NCBI RefSeq assembly: GCF_001952855.1
Contig: NZ_LPNO01000002.1
Span: forward strand, 254,966-318,965
Direction: 5' to 3'
Source: Pseudomonas sp. ATCC PTA-122608
GTDB lineage: Bacteria > Pseudomonadota > Gammaproteobacteria > Pseudomonadales > Pseudomonadaceae
DNA: 64,000 bases
Shown piece after piece: positions 1 to 8,844 of the stretch (position 1 is its first letter; every line of letters starts with the position of its first letter). A program made the translations under genes and the position numbers. Under the pieces are notes generated by a model. The model worked only from the letters and a program-made list of their open reading frames with translations, ran no database searches and was not told where the DNA came from.

Positions 1-580
1 GTGTGCGGGCGTCACTACATGGTCACCACTGCTGCACTGGAATGTTGGCGCCGGCAGCAAGGTCGCGGTTATTGGCCTTGGCGGGCTTGGTCACATGGCC
101 TTGAAGCTGGCAAAGGCATTGGGTGCAGATGTCAGCCTGTTCACTCGAACTGAGGGCAAATCAGAGGATGCATTTCGATTGGGCGCCGATCATGTGGTGG
201 TGTCGAGCGATCCAGAACAGATGAGCGCGGTGAAGGGCCAATTCGATGTGATTATCGATACCGTGCCCTACGATCACGACATCAATCCGTACCTACCCAT
301 CCTTGCCTTAGAAGGAGTATTGGTTCTTGTGGGCTACATGGGCCCACTGTCTACAGCGGTCAACGCGGGCATGCTGGTCAGCGGCCGCAAGGCTGTAACC
401 GGCTCTTTTATCGGAGGGCTGAAAGAAACGCAGCAAATGCTGGATTTCTGCGGCGAGAAAGGGATCGTCTCTGACATCGAAATAATCCCGATTCAAAAGA
501 TAAATGAGGCCTACGATCGGATGTCGCGGAGCGCTGTAAAATACCGGTTCGTCATCGACATGGCATCCTTGAACATCTAA
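1..580 (+). CDS. Zinc-type alcohol dehydrogenase, C-terminal part (start outside window)
   Basis: This is the C-terminal half of a medium-chain zinc-dependent alcohol dehydrogenase of the cinnamyl-alcohol dehydrogenase/YahK/AdhC type, which interconverts aldehydes and alcohols with NADP(H). The frame is open from base 2 and begins CAGVTTWSPL, the conserved segment before the cofactor domain. The Rossmann motif GLGGLGHMA follows, then SRSAVKYRFVID at the end, typical of this subfamily. The catalytic zinc ligands lie upstream of the window. A hairpin (634-651) separates it from the convergent gene. The lower GC content matches the next five genes and differs from the rest of the window. Family assignment is firm; the substrate is unknown. 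Confidence 0.88.
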   Translation, partial: CAGVTTWSPLLHWNVGAGSKVAVIGLGGLGHMALKLAKALGADVSLFTRTEGKSEDAFRLGADHVVVSSDPEQMSAVKGQFDVIIDTVPYDHDINPYLPILALEGVLVLVGYMGPLSTAVNAGMLVSGRKAVTGSFIGGLKETQQMLDFCGEKGIVSDIEIIPIQKINEAYDRMSRSAVKYRFVIDMASLNI

Positions 581-633
581 CGCAGATGCTCCTGGGAAAT
601 GCCAAGCGCATCCCCAGGTAGCTAAGACACGGT

Positions 634-651
634 GCGGCCGACAGCGGCCGC
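634..651. terminator. GC-rich hairpin between convergent genes
   Basis: GCGGCCG and CGGCCGC form a perfect 7-bp stem with a 4-base loop, midway between two converging genes. There is no clear T-run on either strand, so termination is inferred from position only. Confidence 0.4.
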
Positions 652-655
652 CTCG

Positions 656-1042
656 TCAGATTGAATCCAGGCGGAATGGCTTCGTTGCAAGCGCCACAAC
701 GTCCAGATCGATCAACTCTAGAGACTGGACGATACCTGCGACCTCCGCCTTGTAGTGTCTGAACGACTCCGTCTCAAGATGTGCCTTATACGCCTCATCA
801 TCGCGATAAATTTCGACAACGAAGAAGCTGCCTGGCACATCGCTTTGCTCCAATGCGTAAAAAGCCAGAACGCCAGGCTCTTGGGCTACCGACTCCTCCA
901 CAATACGCCTGGAGGCATCCCGGTATTGCTCCAACTGCTTTTGGTCTACCTGGATCTGGGCAATACGAATAAGGGGCGCACATCCCTTGTGACCAGGTTC
1001 AGTTTGAGCAATTAGTTCTGTGGCATCAGGTTTGGCAGACAT
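656..1042 (-). CDS. Antibiotic biosynthesis monooxygenase (ABM) domain protein
   Basis: A 128-residue protein with one ABM/YgiN-like ferredoxin-fold domain: a start such as IRIAQIQVDQ, a central SRRIVEESVAQEPGVLAF helix and strand, and a FFVVEIYRD strand. Members are small cofactor-free quinol or anthrone monooxygenases, or simply dimeric binding proteins. The start at 1042 has a GAGG seven bases upstream. It is the last gene of a minus-strand run after a PfpI-family gene and an amidohydrolase, which suggests a shared role in handling quinone- or aromatic-type compounds. The substrate is not known. About 20 residues precede the domain, slightly longer than the minimal family. Confidence 0.85.
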   Translation of the reverse strand: MSAKPDATELIAQTEPGHKGCAPLIRIAQIQVDQKQLEQYRDASRRIVEESVAQEPGVLAFYALEQSDVPGSFFVVEIYRDDEAYKAHLETESFRHYKAEVAGIVQSLELIDLDVVALATKPFRLDSI

Positions 1043-1094
1043 CTTAAAACCTCGATGATTTCTGGCGCGGGGTTACGTATAGACAATCCCGGAC

Positions 1095-2129
1095 TCAAAG
1101 CCTGAATAGCTTCTCGGCATTGCCGTGGGCGATCAGCGCTTTCTCCGTCTCGCTGATTGGAAGATTCTCAATAAATGCGCGGGCGCCGTCCAAACTCTGG
1201 TAGGGGTAATCGATGGAGTAGAGGATGCGTTCTGCCCCCATCAACGAGTATACAAACTGAAAATGCGGCAGGGTGAGCATACCGCTGGGCGAAACATAGA
1301 CATGTTCACGATAGGTCTGAACGATTGGGCGGTTAAGCCCCGAGGCTTCTTGTGGAATCGAATCCTCCAAGCGCTGCAGGAAAAAGGGCACCATTTCCCC
1401 CCAGTGACCACTGATGACTTGCAGTGAGGGATAGCGGTCAAATACACCCGCCAAGAGCATACGGATTACCTGGATCCCCGCTTCGTTGTGCCAACCCCAC
1501 GCAAACATGGAAAGCCGAGCACTCAGCTCACGATCAAAGCCACCATAGTACGGCGCTTGTACGGCGGGCAGAGGCAAACCTGGATGCACGTACAACGCAA
1601 CATTCAACTCATTGAGAGCACTCAGTATCGGTGCATATTGCGGGTCGTCCAGGAAGGATTCGCCTGGTCGACCGTTAATCAATGCGCCTTTGAGGCCCAA
1701 CTGCGTAACCGCCCTCTCCAGCTCAATCGCTGCCGCCTCTGGAGCCTGCCATGGAAGTGTGGCAAAGCCTGAAAAGTGAGCGGGATTGGCATGCGCCGCC
1801 TTGGCCAGTTTATCGTTCGCGGCACGGCACACATCAACAGCCTTTTCCGCTGATAGCATTTGAGGGAAGCCACCATAGGAGAGCACTTGCATACCGATGC
1901 CTGCGGCATTCATGTCGGCAAGCCTTGATGCTCCCATGTCTAGGCCTTTGCGCGCTGATTCGGCAGGTGCAATTACATGAGGCCGACTTGTATCAGTGCT
2001 TGAGTTTACGCCATCCACAACTCGGCTGCCCCAACCCGAAAGATAAGGAGCCTCTGCACCGACAAGCGCCTGGCAGGCAGCACCTGTTGCTGGATCCAGA
2101 ACGTGTTCTTCTACACAAATCAGCTTCAT
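1095..2129 (-). CDS. Amidohydrolase-2 family protein, decarboxylase-like
   Basis: A 344-residue TIM-barrel protein of the amidohydrolase 2 / ACMSD family. The N-terminal metal motif is EEH (residues 7-9). This is the Glu-x-His variant of gamma-resorcylate and 2,3-dihydroxybenzoate decarboxylases, not the Asp-x-His of hydrolases. Later ligands fit: a His in ALYVHPG, the HWGE strand, and an Asp in YSIDYPY. A non-oxidative aromatic decarboxylase is therefore more likely than an amide hydrolase. It sits between a PfpI-family gene and an ABM monooxygenase gene on the same strand, with short gaps that suggest co-transcription. The substrate is not deducible from sequence. Confidence 0.83.
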   Translation of the reverse strand: MKLICVEEHVLDPATGAACQALVGAEAPYLSGWGSRVVDGVNSSTDTSRPHVIAPAESARKGLDMGASRLADMNAAGIGMQVLSYGGFPQMLSAEKAVDVCRAANDKLAKAAHANPAHFSGFATLPWQAPEAAAIELERAVTQLGLKGALINGRPGESFLDDPQYAPILSALNELNVALYVHPGLPLPAVQAPYYGGFDRELSARLSMFAWGWHNEAGIQVIRMLLAGVFDRYPSLQVISGHWGEMVPFFLQRLEDSIPQEASGLNRPIVQTYREHVYVSPSGMLTLPHFQFVYSLMGAERILYSIDYPYQSLDGARAFIENLPISETEKALIAHGNAEKLFRL

Positions 2130-2158
2130 ATGCCCTGTCCTTTGTCTGAAGTTAATGC

Positions 2159-2857
2159 TTATGACGCCAGCAATGCGTCTCTTAGCGCTTCTCCCAGGCT
2201 CGAAGCAGACTGCGGGTTCTGACCGGTGATAAGTCGACCGTCGACAACGACATTATCTGCCCAGTTAGCTGCATGTTGATGAAGAGCCCCGCGCGATGTG
2301 AGCGTCGCAGCGAGCAAGAAAGGAACCACGTGAGTGGACTCCACCTCCTCTTCCTCTTCGTCGGTAAAAGCAGCCAGATGTTTGCCCGCAATCAAAAGGG
2401 TTCCGTCTGTGCGGCGAGCATTGACGAAGGCCGCCGGGCCATGACACACAGCAGAAACAATTCCACCTGCGGCATCAATCTCTCGGATTGCTCTTTGCAC
2501 GGAAACGTTTTCAGGAAAGTCCCACATAGTGCCGTGGCCACCGGCGAAAAAAATGGCAGAATAGTGTGAGGGATCAATCTCATCGATTCTCAAGGTATTG
2601 GCCAATGCCTGACGAAAATCGCTATCCGCCCAAAAATGAGCAATTACCGGATCCGCCATATCTTCCATGCCGTCGAGAGGTGCAGCGCCTCCTAATATCG
2701 AAGCAAGTTCAACGCGAATACCCGCCGCCTGTAGCTTTTCAAGTGGGTGAGTGACCTCCGCCAAATTGAATCCAGTAGGAATACCTGTTTCCCCCTTCAC
2801 CGCGTTACTGGTCACCACGAAAAGTACGGGTTTTACTTCTGATACCTGATGGTTCAT
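2159..2857 (-). CDS. Type 1 glutamine amidotransferase-like (DJ-1/PfpI) protein
   Basis: A 232-residue DJ-1/PfpI superfamily protein of the Hsp31-like branch. The nucleophile elbow is AVCHGPAAF with the conserved Cys, preceded by FFAGGHGTMWDFP, which carries the family acidic/Gly-rich region. ITGQNPQSA near the C-terminus is typical of the branch. Such proteins are associated with glyoxalase, deglycase or chaperone-type stress functions. It is the first gene of the minus-strand set PfpI - amidohydrolase - ABM and is divergent from an oxidoreductase and a WYL regulator. A run of acidic residues (EEEEEVE) lies after the nucleophile region. The family call is secure, the exact activity is not. 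Confidence 0.86.
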   Translation of the reverse strand: MNHQVSEVKPVLFVVTSNAVKGETGIPTGFNLAEVTHPLEKLQAAGIRVELASILGGAAPLDGMEDMADPVIAHFWADSDFRQALANTLRIDEIDPSHYSAIFFAGGHGTMWDFPENVSVQRAIREIDAAGGIVSAVCHGPAAFVNARRTDGTLLIAGKHLAAFTDEEEEEVESTHVVPFLLAATLTSRGALHQHAANWADNVVVDGRLITGQNPQSASSLGEALRDALLAS

Positions 2858-3268
2858 GTTATCTAAACCTTTGAACTAAGATTGAGGATAGATGGAGTGC
2901 TCGACACTTAGACATCGCAGAGCACCAACCTGCAATAAAGTAGAAACCACTTATAGACCAGTCCGATCTCAAACTATGAGCAGCCTTCCGCGCCTCATAG
3001 ATATTTCTGCAATTCGCTAGGAATGACTTTAAAATAGAAATCGATTCAGTATTGGAGAAATATCCTCCTATCTCTGTAGACCGTCAGTAGCCAATCGCAC
3101 CGTGTATCCGTATGAAAGACCAATAATTAATACTGGAAAGGTGAGTTCGACATAAAATGCCTCTAGAAAAATGGCAACTCGATCGAATGGTGACAAAAAC
3201 TGTCCACATAGCCTTATAGAGTCGTCTCCGTGACTACCTCAGTCATTTTTGGAGCTTGGAGACGCATG
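2858..3268. promoter_or_regulatory. 411-bp AT-rich divergent intergenic region
   Basis: This gene-free stretch separates the divergent PfpI-led set and the oxidoreductase-regulator pair, so it should hold promoters for both. It is clearly AT-richer than its surroundings. The only operator-like structure I see is GTGACA (3190-3195), five bases, then TGTCCAC (3201-3207), an imperfect inverted repeat. It is a reasonable target for the WYL regulator downstream. No credible ORF or RNA gene was seen. Confidence 0.45.
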
Positions 3269-4201
3269 ATGAAACGCATTCAGTACGAAAACTACGGCGG
3301 GCCGGAGGTAATGCGGATTGCCGACTTTAACCTACCCACCCCGGGCAAAGGTGAGGTAGGAGTAAGGGTCAAATTTGCAGCGATAAATCCGATTGACTGG
3401 AAGTTGCGCGCCGGGCAAATGAAGATCGTCACCGGCAAGGCATTCCCTCGCGCTATGGGTATGGATTTCTCTGGCACAGTTATATCGGTCGGCCCAGGCG
3501 TCACCCGCCTGAAGGTAGGTGATCCCGTCTTCGGACTTGCCCGTTTCAAGGAGAGCGGTGCGTTTGGCCAAGCCGTCATCACAAAAGAAGCATTCCTAGC
3601 ACATAAGCCTGAGGATGTTTCTTTCGAGGATGCCGCGTGCCTGGGCACACCGGGTATAACCGCATGGAACGGACTAATAGACAAAGCGAAGCTGCAAGCT
3701 GATCAGCATGTCTTCGTAATCGGTTGTGCTGGTGCTGTCGGCGAAGCCGCCGTTCAAATAGCGCTGATGCATGGCGCTGTCGTCTCGGGAAGCTGCAGTG
3801 CAAACGACATACCCCGAGCAAAATCGCTAGGGGTGCAGACAGTCTATGATTATAGGAACACACAGGTATCGAGTATCACCACCCGATTCGATGTGGTTTA
3901 CGACACTGCCGCGACGCTACCGGTTTCGACAGGCGTTGCAATGTTGCGAGCCGGAGGCGTATTTCTAGATCTGAATCCAGATCTCGGCAAGTTTATTCGA
4001 GCTATTTTTGATCGCAGACTTAAACCAATTATCGGGTCGCCGCGCGCTGACATTCTGGATAAGCTTGCAAAAGCTGCCAGTGAAAGGATCTTCAGGATCC
4101 CGGTAGGAAAAACCGTTTCCCTAATCGATGCAATTCAACTGATCGGGGAGCTCGAAAAAGGTCAAAAACTCGGCGGTAAGGCCGTTATTGAGATGGAATA
4201 G
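3269..4201 (+). CDS. NADP-dependent quinone oxidoreductase-like MDR enzyme
   Basis: A 310-residue medium-chain dehydrogenase/reductase of the zinc-free quinone oxidoreductase type. MKRIQYENYGGPEVM is the classic N-terminus, INPIDWKLRAG and GMDFSGTV form the catalytic domain signature, and VIGCAGAVGEAAVQIA is the nucleotide-binding loop. It likely reduces quinones or enones with NADPH. The ATG at 3269 is chosen because GGAG at 3258-3261 lies seven bases upstream; the ATG at 3266 is too close and a GTG at 3230 lacks a site. The regulator gene begins only two bases after its stop, so the two are almost certainly co-transcribed. Confidence 0.87.
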   Translation: MKRIQYENYGGPEVMRIADFNLPTPGKGEVGVRVKFAAINPIDWKLRAGQMKIVTGKAFPRAMGMDFSGTVISVGPGVTRLKVGDPVFGLARFKESGAFGQAVITKEAFLAHKPEDVSFEDAACLGTPGITAWNGLIDKAKLQADQHVFVIGCAGAVGEAAVQIALMHGAVVSGSCSANDIPRAKSLGVQTVYDYRNTQVSSITTRFDVVYDTAATLPVSTGVAMLRAGGVFLDLNPDLGKFIRAIFDRRLKPIIGSPRADILDKLAKAASERIFRIPVGKTVSLIDAIQLIGELEKGQKLGGKAVIEME

Positions 4202-4203
4202 GC

Positions 4204-4908
4204 ATGGCCAGAAGTGACCGGTTGTTTGAGCTAATGCAAGTGCTCCGCCGACATCGCAGAACGGTATCGGGGCGAACGCTTGCTCAGGAGCTTGGGGTGT
4301 CACTTCGCACCATACGTCGCGACGTTTTGACGCTACAGGGGATGGGCGCTGACATCGACGGTGAGCCAGGGCTCGGTTATATTTTGAAGCCTGGCTTTCT
4401 TTTACCCCCACTGTCGTTCACAGAAGAAGAAATACAGGCGCTTGTAGTAGGAGCCCAGTGGGTCAGTCGACAGACAGACGATAAATTTGCCTTCGCAGTG
4501 AAGAACGCGCTGGCCAAAATTAACGCCGTTTTGCCTTTGGATATGCGTAACACCTTCGAAGATGAGACATTCTACGTAGGCGCCCACTCCCCACCCTCCA
4601 TTTCAATCGATCTAAGTGAAGTCCGGTTTGCATTACGAGAACAACGTAAACTTTCGATCAATTTGTCGATGGCCCATGCACCTTCGGATAAACAATTTAT
4701 ATGGCCGATTATGTTGGGTTTTATTGATTCAAAACGCTTTCTAGCGGCTTGGTGCGAGGCAGACGATCAATTTAGAGTAATTTCCTTGGAAGACATCGCA
4801 CAGCTAGAGGTGCTCGACGAGCGCTACTTTCGTAACCGGCGCCAGCTTATTAAAGAATGGCGTGCTCAGGAGATCTTACCTTGTAATGGCCGTGGTGAGA
4901 TTTGCTAA
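4204..4908 (+). CDS. YafY-type transcriptional regulator (HTH-11 + WYL)
   Basis: A 234-residue regulator. Residues 1-60 form a DeoR/HTH-11 winged helix (RSDRLFELMQVLRRHRRTVSG, then ELGVSLRTIRRDVLTL). The C-terminal half is a WYL-type ligand domain, with LGFIDSKRFLAAWCEADDQFRVISLEDI matching the later strands of the family. The literal W-Y-L tripeptide is replaced by FIWPIML. The gene follows the oxidoreductase by two bases, and these regulators normally control the adjacent enzyme and divergent genes. An imperfect inverted repeat at 3190-3207 is a candidate site. GC content is low relative to the rest of the window. Confidence 0.85.
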   Translation: MARSDRLFELMQVLRRHRRTVSGRTLAQELGVSLRTIRRDVLTLQGMGADIDGEPGLGYILKPGFLLPPLSFTEEEIQALVVGAQWVSRQTDDKFAFAVKNALAKINAVLPLDMRNTFEDETFYVGAHSPPSISIDLSEVRFALREQRKLSINLSMAHAPSDKQFIWPIMLGFIDSKRFLAAWCEADDQFRVISLEDIAQLEVLDERYFRNRRQLIKEWRAQEILPCNGRGEIC

Positions 4909-5392
4909 TGGGGGTAACGGATTTAGTTTCAGCCATAAGAGAGGTCGCGTCTGGACGAGCGCCTTATTTTACTGTTTTTCAATGAAGAATATCTAAGCCT
5001 TGTCGACCAACGCTTGCGCTGATCGCGAATGAGCCGACTCAACCGCATCTCGCGAATGAAATGCAAAAAGGGCCCCGTCAGGGCCCTTTTGTGCTCAAAC
5101 ACAAATCACTTGGCAGCCAGGACTCGACATTATCGGAGCCGTATTTCGCTTTCCCCTTCAGTCATCTAAATTGCACTCCAAGTGCCGGAGAAATCATATT
5201 GACTTCAGAAAAGCCATTTAAAATACATATAAACGGCTGGGGTTTTCGACAAGAATTCGCCGGCGCAGGGATTCGGTCGGTGCGACTGGGGGCAAAATTG
5301 GGGGCATGCAAGATAAATTTAAGGCTAAAAACCTTGTTCTAGAGCCAAGTCAAAATGTTTTTTGGGGATCCGGACAGCCTCTGACCCATGAC
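4909..5392. other. 484-bp gene-free stretch, possible island edge
   Basis: No credible gene lies here. It contains one strong terminator (5066-5090) and an AT-rich tail. At 5288-5305 two TGGGGGCA direct repeats are spaced by AAAAT, immediately before an ATG-like GGCATGC. I recall such repeats from the upstream ends of tyrosine-integrase genes of integrative elements, but no integrase coding sequence remains. Base composition changes from the lower-GC block on the left to typical high-GC genes on the right within this stretch. Confidence 0.4.
5066..5090 (+). terminator. Rho-independent terminator
   Basis: AAAAGGGCCC, a five-base loop, then GGGCCCTTTT: a perfect stem with A-tract and T-tract. 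It lies about 160 bases after the WYL regulator gene, and the symmetry would also allow use on the minus strand. Confidence 0.8.
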
Positions 5393-6226
5393 TTAACCAT
5401 CCGTAGAACGCGTCAGCGCCTCCCACTGATCGATATCCCGCAGGGATTGCCGCAGTTTTTCCCGCACATAACCCAGCGCATCACTGCCCAGCAGCAAATG
5501 CGCCGGTGGGTGGTCGCTGGCAATCAGCGTCAACATCGCCTGCGCGGCTTTTTGTGGGTCACCCAATTGATGGCCGCTTTTTTCTTCCCGCGCCTTGCGC
5601 ACCGGATCAAAGCTCGCATCGTAGTCGGCAATGCTGCGTGGCGTACGCTGCATGGACCGCCCGGCCCAATCGGTACGAAACGAACCCGGCGCCACGGCCG
5701 TGACAAAGATGTTGAACGGCCGGAGTTCTTTGCTCAGGGTGTCGGAGATGCCTTCCAGCGCGAACTTGCTCCCGCAGTAGTAGGCGATACCCGGCATGGT
5801 GATCGTGCCGCCCATGGACGTGATGTTGATGATGTGCCCACGGCGGCGCTGGCGGAAGTACGGCACGAAGGCCTTGGTCACGGCAACGGCGCCGAACACG
5901 TTGACGTCGAACTGACGGCGCATGTCCTCCAGCGGCGACTCTTCAAAAATCCCCTCATGGCCGTAACCCGCATTGTTCACCAGGACGTCCACCGGGCCGA
6001 AGCGGGTCTCTACCGCGGCGACGACGCTGTCGATCCGCTCAAAGTCCGTGACGTCCAGAATTACGCCATGGGCGCGTTCCGCCGATAACGCTTCGAACGC
6101 CTGCAGGGCTGTCTCATTGCGCACAGTCCCGATGACTCGGTGGCCGGCAGCCAACGCCTCTGCTGCCAGCGCTTTGCCAAAGCCGCTGCTGATGCCGGTG
6201 ATGAACAGTGTTTTTTGAGTACTCAT
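5393..6226 (-). CDS. Short-chain dehydrogenase/reductase
   Basis: A 277-residue classical SDR. It has the TGISSGFG cofactor motif near residue 10, the LDVTD adenine-ring motif, NNAGYG, catalytic Ser in NITSMGG and the YYCGSK catalytic Tyr-x3-Lys. The extended C-terminus and HRVIGTVRN after the first helix resemble the NADP-preferring oxidoreductases often annotated as retinol or 17-beta-steroid dehydrogenase-like. A LysR gene on the same strand ends 91 bases upstream and probably regulates it. The substrate cannot be deduced. Confidence 0.88.
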   Translation of the reverse strand: MSTQKTLFITGISSGFGKALAAEALAAGHRVIGTVRNETALQAFEALSAERAHGVILDVTDFERIDSVVAAVETRFGPVDVLVNNAGYGHEGIFEESPLEDMRRQFDVNVFGAVAVTKAFVPYFRQRRRGHIINITSMGGTITMPGIAYYCGSKFALEGISDTLSKELRPFNIFVTAVAPGSFRTDWAGRSMQRTPRSIADYDASFDPVRKAREEKSGHQLGDPQKAAQAMLTLIASDHPPAHLLLGSDALGYVREKLRQSLRDIDQWEALTRSTDG

Positions 6227-6317
6227 GAAAAATGGCTCTCGGTGGATGTGCCCCCATGGTAGTCAGGTAAGCACTGTCGACCTATGCCGGTAACTCTATG
6301 AGGTTTGCCTATTCCTA

Positions 6318-7241
6318 TTAGCCTCGGGGAGCCTCAATCACGTTCACCTGCTCCGCCAGCAACACCGGCAATTGCAGCTGCAAAAACGCGACCCACGTGC
6401 GCACCTTGGCATCCAAAAAACGCCTCGACGGATACACCGCGAAAATGCTGCGCTCCCTTAGCCGATAGTCGGGCAACAGCCGTACCAGCGAACCTTCCCG
6501 CAGTGCCGCGCTTGCACTGAAAAACGGCAACAAACTGACGCCCATTCCTTCCTGCGTCGCCTTGACCATCGCATCCGCCACGTTGGTCCTGAAGGTGTCC
6601 CCCGGCGCAATCGCAACCTCGCCCTCTTCACCTTTGAACACCCAGGCATCCTCCTGGAAATCCTGAAGGTGCAGGCGTCGGTGCTGCATCAGTTGCTGCG
6701 GACTCTCGGGCACGCCGTATCTGGCCAGATACCCCGGCGCCGCACACAGGACGCTGAACAACTGCCCCACCGTCTGGCTCACCAGCGCTGAATCCGGCAG
6801 TGAATGGGCGATGGAGATCACCACGTCGTGGCCCTCTTCAAGCGGGTCCGGGTTGTGCTGTGACAGGGTCAGCTCGATGGACACGTCCGGGTATTGCTCG
6901 CTGTAGCGGGCAATCAACGGGGTGATCAGCACGCCAAGCCCGCTCATACAATGCAGCCGCAACCGCCCGCGCGGGTTGAGGTGTGCGCCGCTGGCCTCCG
7001 CGGTGGCTTCCCTCACGTCCTCAAGAATGTCGCGACAGCGCAGCAGGAACCGCTCGCCTGAGTCGGTAAGGCTCAGGCGTCGGGTGGTGCGTTGCAACAG
7101 GCGGGTCTCAAGGTGTTTTTCCAGCTCGGCGATCAACCGCGACACGTGTGCGCCGGACATGTCCAGAGCCTCGGCCGCCGCAGCAAAGCTGCCTGTGTCG
7201 ACAACCCGGGCAAACACCTGCATGCCATTGAGCAGATCCAT
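6318..7241 (-). CDS. LysR-family transcriptional regulator
   Basis: A 307-residue LysR regulator. The N-terminal winged helix reads MDLLNGMQVFARVVDTGSF, then a recognition helix, RLIAELEKHLETRLLQRTTRRLSLT and the effector domain. I chose the start at 7241 because MDLLNG is the standard family beginning and GAGGGG lies nine bases upstream. An alternative ATG at 7286 would add 15 residues and also has AGGA-type bases in front. The gene is upstream of an SDR on the same strand and divergent from a small DUF2790 gene; either could be a target. Confidence 0.88.
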   Translation of the reverse strand: MDLLNGMQVFARVVDTGSFAAAAEALDMSGAHVSRLIAELEKHLETRLLQRTTRRLSLTDSGERFLLRCRDILEDVREATAEASGAHLNPRGRLRLHCMSGLGVLITPLIARYSEQYPDVSIELTLSQHNPDPLEEGHDVVISIAHSLPDSALVSQTVGQLFSVLCAAPGYLARYGVPESPQQLMQHRRLHLQDFQEDAWVFKGEEGEVAIAPGDTFRTNVADAMVKATQEGMGVSLLPFFSASAALREGSLVRLLPDYRLRERSIFAVYPSRRFLDAKVRTWVAFLQLQLPVLLAEQVNVIEAPRG

Positions 7242-7351
7242 CAGTGTTGCCCCTCGATTGCTACCTGATACGTACGAGTCATTCACCTGTTCCTGTCTTT
7301 ATCCCGCTGTGGCGATCACTAAAATGAACCCTACTCACAGAGGGACTCATC

Positions 7352-7570
7352 ATGAATATCAAATGGCTCAGCTTGATCCTGCTCTTCAGCGCCACCGGCG
7401 CCATGGCGGCCGGCAGCAGTGAAGCGCCGGATATCCAGCGCGTTGTTTCACTCACACCCGTGCCCGGCAGTTGCCAGGTAGAACCGGCGACGATGGTTTA
7501 TCTCGACAGCCAGGGCGTCAGCCACACCGTCAACTACCAGGTCATGGGTACTTGCCAGGGCGGGGTTTAA
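7352..7570 (+). CDS. DUF2790 small secreted protein
   Basis: A 72-residue protein with a clean signal peptide ([20 protein letters not shown]) and a roughly 50-residue mature part matching DUF2790, a small family typical of Pseudomonas. The repeated Cys pair ([17 protein letters not shown] and MGTCQGG) could form one disulfide in the periplasm. The start is supported by AGAGGGACTC about nine bases upstream. Its stop overlaps the stop of the convergent benF-like porin gene by four bases. Function is unknown for the family. Confidence 0.8.
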   Translation: MNIKWLSLILLFSATGAMAAGSSEAPDIQRVVSLTPVPGSCQVEPATMVYLDSQGVSHTVNYQVMGTCQGGV

Positions 7571-8814
7571 AGCAGCTTCCAGGTGTAACTGAGGATCAGC
7601 CGGTTCTCGTCGATATCGCTGCGATAGTTTGAACGGGCCATGACGTTACGCACCCGGATGCCCAGGCCGCTCAGCGTGCCGCTTTGCACCACATAGCCGA
7701 TATCCAGGTCGCGCTCACGATCCTTGCCTTCGTAACCGGCGCCGGTCGTCACGTTATTACCGGAGATATAGCGCACGGTGGTGGTCAGCCCCGGAATGCC
7801 CAACGCCGCGAAGTCGTAGTCGTACCGCGCTTGCCAGGAGCGTTCGTCGGTGTAGGCGAACTCGTAGGTGGGCACCTCGTTGCCCAGTGGCGAAATGTTG
7901 GCGAAGACCCGTGGGAACGCACTGTCGCCGTACATGGCTTGATAGCCGACGTAGAAGATATGGCCGCCATGCTTGGCCGACAGCAGCGAGAAAAACGCCT
8001 GGTTGTCGATCTTGCCGAGCAGTTTGTCGCCGTCTTCCCGGGCATCGTAGTAGCCGAGGTTGGCGCCGAGTATCCAGTTGCCCATCGGCTGGCTGTGTTT
8101 GAGGCCGACAAAGTCCTGGCGGTAGATGTCCTTGAGTTGGCCATGCCAGTAGCTGACGCTGGTGCGGTTGGTGTTGAAGGTGTAGTCGCCGCCGACATAG
8201 TTGAACGCATCACTTTCTGCCCCGCGTTGCGGCACATGGCCGAGCATGGCGATCATCTTCTCGTCGCCGGCTTCGTTGCGCAGGCTGGTGGTGGTCAAAT
8301 GCCCGGCCTGTAGCGTCAGGCCCGCGATTTCGCCGGAGCTGACACTCACGCCCTGGTAGCTGGGCGGCAACAGGCGAATGTCACTGAAGGCCAATACCGG
8401 CAGGTTGGGTTGCAGTTCGCCAACCTTCAATTCGGTTTTGGAGAGTTTCGCCTTGAAGGTCAGGCCCAAACGGCTGTAGTCGTCCGGGGCACTGCCATCG
8501 CCCTTGACCGGGAGCAAGCCGGTATTGGTCCGGTCCGGGCTGCTGTCGAGTTTGAGCCCCAGGGTGCCTAGGGCATCCAAACCAAAACCCACGGGCCCCG
8601 GGGTATAGCCGGATTTGTAGGTCAGGATAAAACCCTGGCCCCACTCCTGCGCCTTTGATTGCTTGTTGGCGCCCACGATGTCCGAAAAGTCGCGGCTGAA
8701 ATAGTAATTGCGGGCCTGCAAGGTGGCTGTGGAGTCTGCGAAAAAACCACCCTCAGCCGCCGTCGCCGCAAGGGGCATGCCCAACAGGGACAGCCAGATA
8801 CGTTGTGTATTCAT
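7567..8814 (-). CDS. benF: OprD-family outer membrane porin, benzoate-cluster type
   Basis: A 415-residue OprD-family beta-barrel. There is a signal peptide at residues 1-19, then [21 protein letters not shown], the conserved OprD N-terminus, and the C-terminal [10 protein letters not shown] strand ending in hydrophobic residues. It is the last gene of the minus-strand benABCD-benK run, 30 bases after benK, which makes a BenF-like aromatic-acid porin the best call. A Crc/Hfq-type motif (AACAATAA, minus strand, 8829-8836) lies just upstream of its start. A different aromatic acid specificity cannot be excluded. Confidence 0.85.
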   Translation of the reverse strand: MNTQRIWLSLLGMPLAATAAEGGFFADSTATLQARNYYFSRDFSDIVGANKQSKAQEWGQGFILTYKSGYTPGPVGFGLDALGTLGLKLDSSPDRTNTGLLPVKGDGSAPDDYSRLGLTFKAKLSKTELKVGELQPNLPVLAFSDIRLLPPSYQGVSVSSGEIAGLTLQAGHLTTTSLRNEAGDEKMIAMLGHVPQRGAESDAFNYVGGDYTFNTNRTSVSYWHGQLKDIYRQDFVGLKHSQPMGNWILGANLGYYDAREDGDKLLGKIDNQAFFSLLSAKHGGHIFYVGYQAMYGDSAFPRVFANISPLGNEVPTYEFAYTDERSWQARYDYDFAALGIPGLTTTVRYISGNNVTTGAGYEGKDRERDLDIGYVVQSGTLSGLGIRVRNVMARSNYRSDIDENRLILSYTWKLL

Positions 8815-8828
8815 GTCGTTGCTCTTAG

Positions 8829-8836
8829 TTATTGTT
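8829..8836 (-). promoter_or_regulatory. Crc/Hfq-type A-rich motif at benF start
   Basis: AACAATAA on the minus strand matches AAnAAnAA and lies about 15-22 bases before the porin start codon. It is one of four such motifs at starts in this cluster. Confidence 0.5.
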
Positions 8837-8844
8837 ATCGACAG

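Noticed and set aside
5251..5280. tRNA 3' end fragment (minus strand CGAATCCCTGCGCCGG)
   Set aside because: It resembles a T-arm and acceptor end but the T-loop bases do not fit and no other part of a tRNA is present. It could be an attachment core, but I cannot support it.
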